Assembly: GCF_000813125.1 (NCBI RefSeq) | Contig: NZ_BASE01000066.1 | Location: forward strand, 1-47,769 | Direction of reading: 5' to 3' | DNA: 47,769 nucleotides | Source: Mesobacillus selenatarsenatis SF-1 | GTDB lineage: Bacteria; Bacillota; Bacilli; Bacillales; Cytobacillaceae | Part shown: one piece after another, positions 1-7,282 of the stretch | Layout: each line of letters starts with the position of its first letter | How positions within the stretch are numbered: position 1 is the first letter of the stretch | Position numbers and translations under genes: made by a program | The notes under the pieces: generated by a model | The model's database searches: none | The model's input: only the letters and a program-made list of their open reading frames with translations | What the model was told of the DNA's origin: nothing

Positions 1-6
1 AGGGTC

Positions 7-50
7 ATGACGGACAGAAATGGCTGAGAAAGCTAAAAAATGTCCGTCAT
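7..50. repeat. Intergenic inverted repeat
   Basis: The 10-base arms ATGACGGACA (7-16) and TGTCCGTCAT (41-50) are perfectly complementary and enclose 24 bases. No T-run follows, so it is not an obvious terminator. The GGACA/TGTCC core recurs in the tandem repeat at the right edge of the window, which suggests an intergenic repeat family of this genome. Confidence 0.6.
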
Positions 51-107
51 AGAAGGATGAAATGCATAATTGTTAAGAAAGAAAGGTAGCAGGGCTTTAT
101 ATCGAAG

Positions 108-1022
108 TTAGTGATATTTTGTCCATTGTTTACTACCTGTTGATTTTAAGTGCTTACTCAGGATCCTTCTAATACGTTTGTTTGAATCAATTATTGCACA
201 CCATTCATGAACCTCTGTTGATGTAATTGCTCGTTCCGGAAAAAGCAATCTAAACTCCTCCACCGTCCTCATTACTGCTGTTTCTACTAATTCTTTGCTC
301 CCACATTCCCTACAAACTAAATACTTATGATTAACCTCTAACGAATATGATTCACACTCACTACAAGTGATGCCTTTCTTGAGTTCATCATAATTATACT
401 TAGGCAGTTTATCGAATGAGGTGTCAATCCGATGGAGGGAGACTAGTTTGGTTGCAAGTTTTTTATGGTTGCTGGATACTTCTCCTGGCTGGTTATTGAG
501 ATTATCGAGGAGTCGTTTGATCTGGGTGGGGAATATAAATGGGAGATCTGGATCTGCGTGATACAGGGTAAACTGGGGGTTAACAAAAACGACTGAACCT
601 TGTATTTTAAAATTGTAGCCTAGTTGATTTAATAGTTTCTTAAACAGCAGCTTAGTTCGGTTGAGTTGATCGAGTGGATTCTTGACTGTTACTCCAGTAG
701 TTGTTGAGGTTAAACCTTCTTGTTTATATAGGTAATCCCCCTGGTTCGTCTTTATTTCAAATAGATATAATGTGCCGGCGAATATAATTAAAGTATCGAT
801 TTGGAAGGTTGTTTTTTCTACTTCGAGCAGTAGATCGTTCAGGATCAGACAGCTGCTTGTCAGTTTTTCCGTCATGGCATCGAATTGCAATTCGCCTTTA
901 TATCCCTTATCGAGGTATGAAAAATACCTTTTTTCCTCATCTGATAATTCAAGCCTTTTATTCAAGATTCTAAGCTTTGACAAAATAATAGGTTCCGTTC
1001 GTTCCTTAAAAGCCACAAGCAT
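108..1022 (-). CDS. NERD-domain (nuclease-related) protein with C-terminal zinc ribbon
   Basis: A 304-residue protein whose start follows GGAAGGAAG. Residues ~38-150 read as a NERD domain: GYKGE near 40-44, then ID at 75-76 and the FEIKT strand with E89 and K91. That spacing is the PD-(D/E)XK-like signature of the family. C220/C223 and C237/C240 form a CxxC...CxxC zinc ribbon, often seen fused to NERD in Bacillus proteins. The family is inferred to act on DNA but its physiological role is poorly defined. There are no membrane segments. It stands alone on the minus strand beside the first intergenic repeat. Family assignment is fairly secure, activity is inferred. Confidence 0.8.
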   Translation of the reverse strand: MLVAFKERTEPIILSKLRILNKRLELSDEEKRYFSYLDKGYKGELQFDAMTEKLTSSCLILNDLLLEVEKTTFQIDTLIIFAGTLYLFEIKTNQGDYLYKQEGLTSTTTGVTVKNPLDQLNRTKLLFKKLLNQLGYNFKIQGSVVFVNPQFTLYHADPDLPFIFPTQIKRLLDNLNNQPGEVSSNHKKLATKLVSLHRIDTSFDKLPKYNYDELKKGITCSECESYSLEVNHKYLVCRECGSKELVETAVMRTVEEFRLLFPERAITSTEVHEWCAIIDSNKRIRRILSKHLKSTGSKQWTKYH

Positions 1023-1152
1023 CTTCCTTCCGATTTTAGTCTACTTAATCATACTATTTTACCGAAATGAAAATATTGAATCTTTTGTGAATTTAGATGA
1101 GCCTGCTTGAATACAATGATAAAACCACTTGATTCAGTCAGGAGGAGTAGAA

Positions 1153-1374
1153 ATGTCATTGAAGGTTTATGCGATTTTACTTAAAACTGCGGGCATTGCC
1201 GTTTTCCTTGTTCCAATGTTCATGAAGGGTATGGGATATATTGCGACCATTTCTCCAACGCTAATGTTTAGTTTGATCGGAATAGGAGTCGTTTTATTGA
1301 TAGTCGGCAATGTGTTAGAAGCAAAGGCGATGCGGAACGGCGAATATTTTAGACGGAGAAGATTTAGGAAATGA
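1153..1374 (+). CDS. Small two-helix membrane protein
   Basis: 73 residues from an ATG with GGAGGAG eight bases upstream. A longer reading from 1129 lacks its own ribosome site. Two hydrophobic segments (about residues 5-25 and 35-58) are joined by a short loop, and the tail is very basic (RRRRFRK). I do not recognise a named family. The basic tail suggests the C-terminus is cytoplasmic. The gene ends at a strong bidirectional terminator shared with the convergent gene downstream. It is probably a real conserved small membrane protein of unknown function. Confidence 0.65.
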   Translation: MSLKVYAILLKTAGIAVFLVPMFMKGMGYIATISPTLMFSLIGIGVVLLIVGNVLEAKAMRNGEYFRRRRFRK

Positions 1375-1376
1375 GG

Positions 1377-1411
1377 AACGAGTTTCAGCATCTGAAACTC
1401 GTTATTTTTTT
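1377..1411. terminator. Bidirectional terminator
   Basis: A perfect 12-bp stem (AACGAGTTTCAG / CTGAAACTCGTT) with a 3-base loop, followed by ATTTTTTT. It lies between convergent genes and probably serves both. Confidence 0.9.
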
Positions 1412-1692
1412 AACGAAAGAATGAACCAAACAAGTAGGTAGAGATACCCTGCAATGGTGAAAATCGCCCAAAGTGCGCCTTGCTTCAATTCCCTCGCTAG
1501 AAATTCGAATTCACTCATCTCCAAAGGCCTGTTGATACTATTCATCAGACTGACCATAGGCACCGAAATAATGACGAGGATCGCAATCATGGCCAGCGGA
1601 ACTTGTTTTTTCTTAATGACACTATAAATAGCCCTTACAAAAATAATCATTAACAACAAATATAAGATAATCCAAATTACAACTTCAATCAT
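1402..1692 (-). CDS. Small multi-pass membrane protein, unknown function
   Basis: 96 residues if started at the ATG preceded by GGGAGG with an eight-base gap. The open frame extends ten codons further upstream without a ribosome site. Three hydrophobic stretches are visible: residues ~1-22, ~33-50 and ~75-93. A KKK cluster follows the first. No family recognised. It converges on the gene to its left and shares that gene's terminator. The coding call rests on the ribosome binding site and the clean membrane topology. Confidence 0.6.
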   Translation of the reverse strand: MIEVVIWIILYLLLMIIFVRAIYSVIKKKQVPLAMIAILVIISVPMVSLMNSINRPLEMSEFEFLARELKQGALWAIFTIAGYLYLLVWFILSLKK

Positions 1693-1778
1693 AAAAATAA
1701 CCTCCCTAAGGAATTCTATCATTTTTTTATCTCGGATGCCTGTTAGAATGTGGTAAAATTGCTTCAGAGGTGAGCAAT

Positions 1779-1955
1779 TTGGTAGTAATCAATATTTGGT
1801 TAATCGTCATCCTGGCTATTACGTTTCTTATGGCAATTGGGGCTTGGTATAATACAAGAATCATCATAAAAGATTTGGCCGTATTAAAAGCGCAAATGGG
1901 GATTAAAGATGAAAAACCTCCTTCAGTTTTTGACAATGATCTCGATAAAGAATAA
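1779..1955 (+). CDS. Single-pass small membrane protein
   Basis: 58 residues from TTG at 1779, which has GAGGTGA six bases upstream. A GTG nine bases earlier overlaps that site and is less likely. One N-terminal membrane helix (residues ~4-24) is followed by a charged cytoplasmic-type tail ending in DNDLDKE. The next gene starts 18 bases downstream on the same strand, so the two are probably co-transcribed. Function unknown. Confidence 0.55.
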   Translation: MVVINIWLIVILAITFLMAIGAWYNTRIIIKDLAVLKAQMGIKDEKPPSVFDNDLDKE

Positions 1956-1973
1956 TTAACAGGGTGGAAGACA

Positions 1974-2498
1974 GTGACGAGAATACATATTATTGGCGGA
2001 CCCGGAAGCGGAAAATCTTACATAGCAGGAAAACTTTCAAAAATGCTTGGACTGCCTAAGCATGAATTGGACAACTTTTTTTGGGATCATGAGTCCGAGT
2101 ATTTCGGTTCACAAACCCCTCCAGTAAAAAGGGCGGAAAAGCTGAATAAGGTGATAGGTCAGGAAAAGTGGATCATTGAAGGGGTGTACCATAGCTGGCT
2201 GGAAGAGAGTTTCCGCCAGTCAGATTATATTTTCATTCTAAAGACGAATGTCTATGTGCGTGACTGGAGAATTGTAAAGAGGTTCGTCCTCAGAAAGGTT
2301 AGACTGGTTTCTTCTCCACGAAAAGAGAATGTGAAGACGCTGACCGACTTGCTAAAATGGAACCATCAGTATGATGGGAACAATCTGGTAGAAGCTATCA
2401 AGCTGATGAAGCCGTACAAAGACAAGGTCATTATTCTCACTAAAAATGATGATGTATTCAAGCTTTTTAAAAAGCGGAAGAAGTCAGTGGGCAAGTAA
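1974..2498 (+). CDS. P-loop kinase-like protein (FlaR / topology modulation protein type)
   Basis: 174 residues, GTG start with AGGGTGG upstream. A Walker A loop GGPGSGKS occupies residues 8-15 and is followed by the LGLPKHELD segment typical of the adenylate-kinase-like family often annotated 'DNA topology modulation protein FlaR'. A second conserved block IIEGVYHSW lies at about residues 65-73 and an arginine-rich lid near 105-116. No membrane segment. The real substrate of this family is not settled, so nucleotide-dependent kinase activity is an inference from the fold. It lies 18 bases behind the small membrane protein gene and ends at a strong terminator. Confidence 0.75.
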   Translation: MTRIHIIGGPGSGKSYIAGKLSKMLGLPKHELDNFFWDHESEYFGSQTPPVKRAEKLNKVIGQEKWIIEGVYHSWLEESFRQSDYIFILKTNVYVRDWRIVKRFVLRKVRLVSSPRKENVKTLTDLLKWNHQYDGNNLVEAIKLMKPYKDKVIILTKNDDVFKLFKKRKKSVGK

Positions 2499-2504
2499 TG
2501 AAAA

Positions 2505-2531
2505 AAACTGCCTTATCACAAGGCAGTTTTA
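2505..2531. terminator. Bidirectional terminator
   Basis: Stem AACTGCCTT / AAGGCAGTT with loop ATCAC, preceded by an A-run and followed by TT, between convergent genes. Confidence 0.85.
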
Positions 2532-2960
2532 GAACAAGCTCTCATATGGTGCGGTGCTTATTTGCTTTTCAGCAAGCCGCTTTCGTAAAAATTTATGGTC
2601 ACGCTTTGGTGTGGCGAGGATATAGCCACGGATGACAAGTTCCTGAGTGATCTTGTCTGCCTTTTCATTCAGCGCAATCTCACCAATTTTGCCTGCAATC
2701 TTGTGTCTCGCCACATCCCTGAACAATTCAGGAACTGGACTAACTAAATCCTCAAGCAAAGCCTTCTGCTCATCTGGCCACAAATGCCGCGTTTGATTCA
2801 CATAATACTCTTCCCAGTCCATATCTGATTTCCCGTCGTTCTTAGGCAGCTTTTTCAAAAACTTGCGAAACATAAAATATCCACCGATCGCGAACAAACC
2901 AACCAATACAACGACCCAAAACATCATAAACCACAAAAACCAACCTTCAAGCTGATACAT
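2529..2960 (-). CDS. DUF2621-family membrane-anchored protein
   Basis: 143 residues. One N-terminal membrane helix (residues ~8-32, with a tryptophan/phenylalanine-rich start GWFLWFMMFWVVV), then a soluble domain with the DMDWEEYYVNQTRHLWP block near residues 46-62 that I recognise from DUF2621 proteins of Bacillus (YneK-like). The family is small, confined to Bacilli and functionally uncharacterised. The gene converges on the kinase-like gene and shares its terminator. The 139 bases upstream separate it from the selC gene and hold the selC promoter on the other strand. Confidence 0.7.
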   Translation of the reverse strand: MYQLEGWFLWFMMFWVVVLVGLFAIGGYFMFRKFLKKLPKNDGKSDMDWEEYYVNQTRHLWPDEQKALLEDLVSPVPELFRDVARHKIAGKIGEIALNEKADKITQELVIRGYILATPKRDHKFLRKRLAEKQISTAPYESLF

Positions 2961-3051
2961 AACCCTTCACCCACGCATTTCTAATATCTTTCCTTATTAT
3001 AGTACCAGCCCTTAAGGTAAGACAAGTCTTGTGACAATTTGAGTAACTCTC

Positions 3052-3080
3052 TTGTAAAATAGCCATCTTCTAAGTATAAT
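3052..3080 (+). promoter_or_regulatory. Sigma-A promoter of selC
   Basis: TTGTAA (3052-3057), a 17-base spacer and TATAAT (3075-3080). The mature tRNA 5' end is 20 bases downstream of the -10 box. Confidence 0.75.
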
Positions 3081-3099
3081 AGACATTGTTCTTCAAAAT

Positions 3100-3196
3100 G
3101 GGGCTGAATGGGGTACTGGTGTCCCCCACGGTCTTCAAAACCGCTTGTGACCTGCGTGCCAGGTTAGCTGGGTTCGATTCCCAGGCGGTCCCGCCA
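3100..3196 (+). tRNA. selC: tRNA-Sec (anticodon UCA), copy 1, probably the active gene
   Basis: 97 bases ending in an encoded GCCA. The anticodon arm is CGGT-CTTCAAA-ACCG with UCA at 3135-3137. A long D stem (GGGG/CCCC), a long variable arm (TGACCTG/CAGGTTA) and a T arm CTGGG-TTCGATT-CCCAG are present, as in bacterial tRNA-Sec. The acceptor 5' strand GGGGCTGA pairs with 3' GCGGTCCC, but with U-G wobbles. It pairs better with the GCAGTCCC found in the downstream 3' copies. This suggests that the 3' half (from about 3134) was supplied by an integrated element. tRNA-Sec inserts selenocysteine at UGA with SelA, SelB and SelD, none of which is in the window. Confidence 0.9.
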
Positions 3197-3238
3197 ACCC
3201 AATGAAATCAAGGCTTTTTACTACCATACATAGAGCAG

Positions 3239-3266
3239 GAGATCGATAGAAATCGGTCTCTTTTTA
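3239..3266 (+). terminator. Terminator of selC copy 1
   Basis: Nine-bp stem GAGATCGAT / ATCGGTCTC with tetraloop AGAA, followed by TTTTTATTA, 43 bases after the tRNA 3' end. Confidence 0.85.
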
Positions 3267-3629
3267 TTATGTGGTGCCATTGTAGCTGAAAAATGTCGAC
3301 TCTTCACTTTATACCATGAGATCTATTTTCCTCTCTTTTAAATTGTTAATATAATTCTTTCTACAGCTAAAATATTTTCACCTTCGTTATATACATTGGC
3401 CAATTCGAAAGGTTACGAAGGTATAAATATTGCATGCCTTCTCACTTATTATCATGCAATCCTATAAGCTAAAGTTAAAGATATTACCAGTATATCCTTG
3501 AGCACCTTATTAAAGGCAAATCGAATGCAGTCGATGAATTTATCCCGGCTCTTTTTATGATTCGGAGAGTATAATTAATTAATCATGTGCAGAAAAAGTA
3601 GGGTTGTACTCTGAGTTTAGGATATAAAA
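3267..3629. other. Gene-free left end of module A
   Basis: AT-rich sequence between the selC terminator and the terminator of the leftward gene pair. No convincing ORF, integrase remnant or RNA gene is visible. Short frames exist but lack ribosome sites. Confidence 0.5.
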
Positions 3630-3668
3630 AAAGAGGTTGCTTACCCAAAGGTTTGCAATCTCTTTTTG
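3630..3668 (-). terminator. Terminator of the leftward gene pair in module A
   Basis: Stem AAAGAGGTTGC / GCAATCTCTTT (one G-T pair). A-rich on the plus strand side, which gives the T-run on the minus strand. It lies just beyond the end of the gene at 3716. Confidence 0.75.
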
Positions 3669-3715
3669 CAATAATTAAAGCTGCCAGAATTTTAAATCTG
3701 TCACAATGATTTACA

Positions 3716-4126
3716 TTAATCGAACCAATTATCAATTTTTTCTTTTATCTTATTTGTTTTAATTTGTATTAACCTGTGTAACTTTCCTAACTCAATTTGA
3801 AAAGATAAACTAACCTCAGCCTGGTCAGAAAAGGTAGTAGGATAATTAAAAAAAGAGTCAGTAAAAGTTAGGAAGTAAATGTCATCATAATAATATTGAT
3901 CTTCTTCATAATATACTTTTTTTTCTAGTTTCCCAACCACTACAACTTCACCCTGTTTGTTTTTACTGTAAAAAGGGTCTTTAATAGTTGTATAATTTGT
4001 GGAACGGTCTACCAGTTTCATTTGCTTATCTTTTAGAACTCTTTGCCATTTAACTTTGTCAGTATTTGTAGCATTTACTAATTTTTCCACGAATTCATTT
4101 AAGTCTAAATTTTCGTATACACTCAC
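3716..4126 (-). CDS. Module A soluble protein of unknown function (136 aa)
   Basis: GTG start overlapping the stop of the upstream gene by four bases, with GAGGTGAT as ribosome site. That indicates translational coupling. The protein has no membrane segment. Its N-terminal part (VYENLDLNEFVEKLVNAT) looks helical. The middle is rich in Tyr and Asp (KKVYYEEDQYYYDDIYFL, residues ~68-86), and the C-terminus is a Lys-rich helix. I do not recognise the family. Together with its partner it forms a two-gene leftward operon that sits back to back with the KAP NTPase gene inside the AT-rich first selC module, so it may belong to the same functional unit. Confidence 0.65.
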   Translation of the reverse strand: MSVYENLDLNEFVEKLVNATNTDKVKWQRVLKDKQMKLVDRSTNYTTIKDPFYSKNKQGEVVVVGKLEKKVYYEEDQYYYDDIYFLTFTDSFFNYPTTFSDQAEVSLSFQIELGKLHRLIQIKTNKIKEKIDNWFD

Positions 4127-4611
4127 TTTGTCATCACCTCTAAATAATTTTCTTTTTCATCAAAATCACTTTCCAGCTTTTGAACTAATTCATAGATTAA
4201 AAATCCAATTTCTTCATCATAGTTTGTAAAATCAATAAAAGAGAGAAAACTTTTACTAGATGATCTTTTTAAAGTCTTCTTGAGTTTTTTTATTTTGACT
4301 TTTGTATCTTTGGATAATGCCTCGTTATATAAGCTTAAACTAATAATAGTCTCTTGAATACTCCAGATATCTATTACACGTTCTTCCTTAACCATCTTGT
4401 AGGATATACTTAAACTTTTAAGGATTGAACTCTTAGTTTTTTTATACTTTTCTTGAATGTGTCCCTTCATTAGGTTTTGTTTAATTTTATTAGCTGTCTT
4501 ACTTATGTATATAGCAAAAATCAAACTAGCTATGCCAAATATGGTGCCAAGAAGTGTTAAGTAAAAACCGGCAACTGAATAAAAAACCATAATATCTTCA
4601 AATCCCAACAT
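4123..4611 (-). CDS. Module A membrane-anchored protein of unknown function (162 aa)
   Basis: One strong membrane helix near the N-terminus (about residues 10-34, TLLGTIFGIASLIFAIYIS), followed by a Lys-rich helical cytoplasmic region with heptad-like patterns. The C-terminal part contains FLSFIDFTNYDEEIGFLIYE. The gene is first in a two-gene operon, overlapping the next start by four bases. Its family is not recognised. The layout (anchored helical protein plus small soluble protein, divergent from an NTPase) resembles accessory genes of defence islands, but this is only an inference from context. Confidence 0.65.
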   Translation of the reverse strand: MLGFEDIMVFYSVAGFYLTLLGTIFGIASLIFAIYISKTANKIKQNLMKGHIQEKYKKTKSSILKSLSISYKMVKEERVIDIWSIQETIISLSLYNEALSKDTKVKIKKLKKTLKRSSSKSFLSFIDFTNYDEEIGFLIYELVQKLESDFDEKENYLEVMTK

Positions 4612-5064
4612 ATTAATACCGCCATTTGAATAACTTTTTATTCCATTATAAATTATTTTAAAATATACCGGAAGACATTAATAAAGGGAGAATATAACTT
4701 TAACAATTTAGTGTTAAGATAAAAGGCTGCTGCGCAGCTGAATCAAGGTATAAAAGCTATTTATTTAATAATCAATAAACCGGATTACTTCCCGCATAAA
4801 GCAAATTGTAAAGAAGGAATTGGGAATATCGATTAATATACTTTCGCTGTACTTCCTTCCTTTTAATAGTAAGAATATCTGCTTTCATGAAATAGATATT
4901 TTCCTCTTTGCTGTAGCTATAGAAGGAGATTATGTTTGGCGAAGTAAATAGATTTGTCTTCGAAAATCATTTCGAATATGGTATGATTTTCCTGAATTAT
5001 CAATTGAATTTTAATTTGAAAAGTGTTTTACTTATAAACACTTTAAATGAAAAGAGGATTTGAA
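4612..5064. promoter_or_regulatory. Divergent control region between module A operons
   Basis: 453 bases without a gene, placed between divergent transcription units, so it must hold both promoters. It contains the 10-base palindrome GCTGCGCAGC at 4729-4738. It also has a perfect 8-bp inverted repeat AAGTGTTT / AAACACTT at 5021-5043 with a 7-base loop, ending just upstream of the NTPase ribosome site. The latter could be an operator or a translational hairpin. I could not pick promoters with confidence in such AT-rich sequence. Confidence 0.5.
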
Positions 5065-7209
5065 ATGACTTGTGAACACGAAATTTATTCTTCCGATTCC
5101 CCGGTACTAAATCACTCGCAAGATCAATTTAATAGATACCCATTTGCCAAACGGGTTGCAAGCGTAATATCTAAGAGGAAAGACCCTAGTAGTATTGTAA
5201 TTGGAATTTATGGTGCATGGGGAGAAGGGAAAACTTCTGTTTTTAATTTTATAGATGGTGAACTTAATAAAGAAGAACATGTTGTGTGTATACGATTTAA
5301 CCCGTGGCGTTACGGTGAGGAAGAGCAAATGCTAATAAACTTCTTTAATGAAATGGCCGCTTCAATAGATCGAACTATTGAAACAGGAAGTGAGAAGATA
5401 GGAGTATTTATAAACAAATTTGTAAAGCCAGCAGCTACCATCGTCGGTAAAGGGGATGTGGCAGAAGGAGTATCTTCTTTATTTACAAACGCAGATATAG
5501 AAAAACTAAGGGGAAGAATTGAAGCAGTTTTAGAAGAAGAAAAGAAGCGTGTTGTTATCTTAATAGATGATATAGATAGACTTGAAAAAAACGAAATTCA
5601 CGCTGTCTTTAGATTAGTAAAGCTTACAGCAGATTTTAAATATACTGCGTATGTTTTAGCTTTTGATAAGGAAATGGTGTCATCAGCTCTTCAAGAAAGA
5701 TATGGGGGAGGAAATCAAAATGCAGGAAAAGCATTTTTAGAGAAGATAATTCAAGTGCCTCTACAATTGCCAGCAATTGATAGTAACGATTTGCGAACTT
5801 TTTGCTTAAGGGGAGTAGATACTGCCCTGGAATTGGCTGAGATTAAATTGACTGAGGAACAGGTTCAATTATTTGTAAACAATTTTACCAGTATCGAAAA
5901 ACAGCTAAAAACTCCCAGACAAGCAATGCTTTATTCAAATATACTTACTTTCTCTTTACCAATTCTTAAAGGAGAGGTTAGTCCAGTTGATTTAATGCTT
6001 ATAGAAGGTCTTAGGGTGTTTTCGCCTGAGGTATATGAACTAATTAGAAATAATAAAGAAATATTCATCAATGAACCTTTATTTGGATATAGAAAAAGCG
6101 ACGAAGAGGCACAAAGAAGAAAGCAAAAAATTGAAACAGTACTTAATGGATTCTCCTTGGAAATTGCAGAGGAAATTAAAAAGGTGTTATTGTTTCTTTT
6201 CCCAAGGCTAAACAATATATTTGGAAATACTCACTATGGAGCTGATTGGGAAAAATCTTGGAATAAAAATCAACGGATTTGTACAAATCAGTACTTCCAA
6301 AGATATTTTACCTACTCAATCCCTAGAAGGGATATATCAGACCAAGTAATAAGAGATTTAATGAGGTATACAGAAGATCTGAAATCTGAAGAGCTTGCTA
6401 AGGAATTAGATACTAAAATAACCCCTGATAATGTTGATATTCTCATTTTGAAAATTAGAAGCGAAGTTAGAACTTTAACAAAAGAACAAGCAGGTAATTT
6501 AGCCATAGCTGTTTCAAAGCTTGGTCATAAGTTCCCTAATCCTGTCACATTTCTTTCGGCTAATACATTTGTACAAGGGGCAATGTTAATTACTGACTGT
6601 ATAGAATCAATTGATGGAAAAGAAGAACAAATTAATTTAGCAATAAAAATATGCAAAATAGGTGAACCTTTAAATTTTGCGGTGGAATGTTTTAGATGGC
6701 TAAGAAGAGACACAGAAAAACATCCCAATCCAAAAGGTTTCTCAGATCAGGAAATAGAGGTCATAGGTAAAGAGCTAGCTGGGCGGATATCAGAAGAATT
6801 TGAAGATAAAAGTCTGCTATTTGACGGAGATATTTCAATGAAATTCCCTCAAATATTCTATATTTGGAATAAGTTTGGAGAGCCAAGTCAACAGAGTGAA
6901 TTTCTAAGAAAGCTATTAGAGGAAAATTCGAATTTCGCTCAGGATTTATTAGAGAGTTACTTAGGTACAACTTGGGGGTCAGATGGAATTCCAAAGAAGT
7001 CTAATTTTGAAAGAAGTGAGTATGAATCTATTATACAAGTGATTGACCCTGAATTTTTAGTATCAGCAATAAAAAAAGTTTATGGAGAATTACCAATAGA
7101 GAAAGATTACCCTGATTTTATTGATGTTCCGTTTAAAGAAAAGCTAGTTAAACAGTTTTTATGGATACATCATTTCGTAATAAATGAGGTAGAGAGAAAA
7201 AATATTTAA
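5065..7209 (+). CDS. KAP-family P-loop NTPase
   Basis: 714 residues from the ATG preceded by AAAAGAGG. The open frame also allows six extra codons that would swallow that ribosome site. Walker A GAWGEGKTS lies near residues 51-59, the family's FNPW motif at ~78-81, Walker B VVILIDDIDRL near 163-173 (D168-D169), and the sensor-like VLAFDK follows. The C-terminal ~400 residues are helical without recognised domains. KAP NTPases include PifA of plasmid F, which blocks phage T7. Many others are membrane-associated or plasmid-borne and uncharacterised. I see no inserted membrane helices in this one. The next gene, 73 bases downstream, supplies a membrane segment. A role in phage exclusion is plausible but unproven. 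Confidence 0.85.
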   Translation: MTCEHEIYSSDSPVLNHSQDQFNRYPFAKRVASVISKRKDPSSIVIGIYGAWGEGKTSVFNFIDGELNKEEHVVCIRFNPWRYGEEEQMLINFFNEMAASIDRTIETGSEKIGVFINKFVKPAATIVGKGDVAEGVSSLFTNADIEKLRGRIEAVLEEEKKRVVILIDDIDRLEKNEIHAVFRLVKLTADFKYTAYVLAFDKEMVSSALQERYGGGNQNAGKAFLEKIIQVPLQLPAIDSNDLRTFCLRGVDTALELAEIKLTEEQVQLFVNNFTSIEKQLKTPRQAMLYSNILTFSLPILKGEVSPVDLMLIEGLRVFSPEVYELIRNNKEIFINEPLFGYRKSDEEAQRRKQKIETVLNGFSLEIAEEIKKVLLFLFPRLNNIFGNTHYGADWEKSWNKNQRICTNQYFQRYFTYSIPRRDISDQVIRDLMRYTEDLKSEELAKELDTKITPDNVDILILKIRSEVRTLTKEQAGNLAIAVSKLGHKFPNPVTFLSANTFVQGAMLITDCIESIDGKEEQINLAIKICKIGEPLNFAVECFRWLRRDTEKHPNPKGFSDQEIEVIGKELAGRISEEFEDKSLLFDGDISMKFPQIFYIWNKFGEPSQQSEFLRKLLEENSNFAQDLLESYLGTTWGSDGIPKKSNFERSEYESIIQVIDPEFLVSAIKKVYGELPIEKDYPDFIDVPFKEKLVKQFLWIHHFVINEVERKNI

Positions 7210-7282
7210 AAAATTATTTGATATTGTTAATCATTCAATAGAAATAGTTACTTGATTTTAAAATATATCTTGAGGTGTAAAA

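Noticed and set aside
3452-3574. Minus-strand frame of ~40 codons in the left arm of module A, possible integrase remnant
   Set aside because: No start codon with a ribosome site and no resemblance to recombinase motifs (Arg-His-Tyr blocks).
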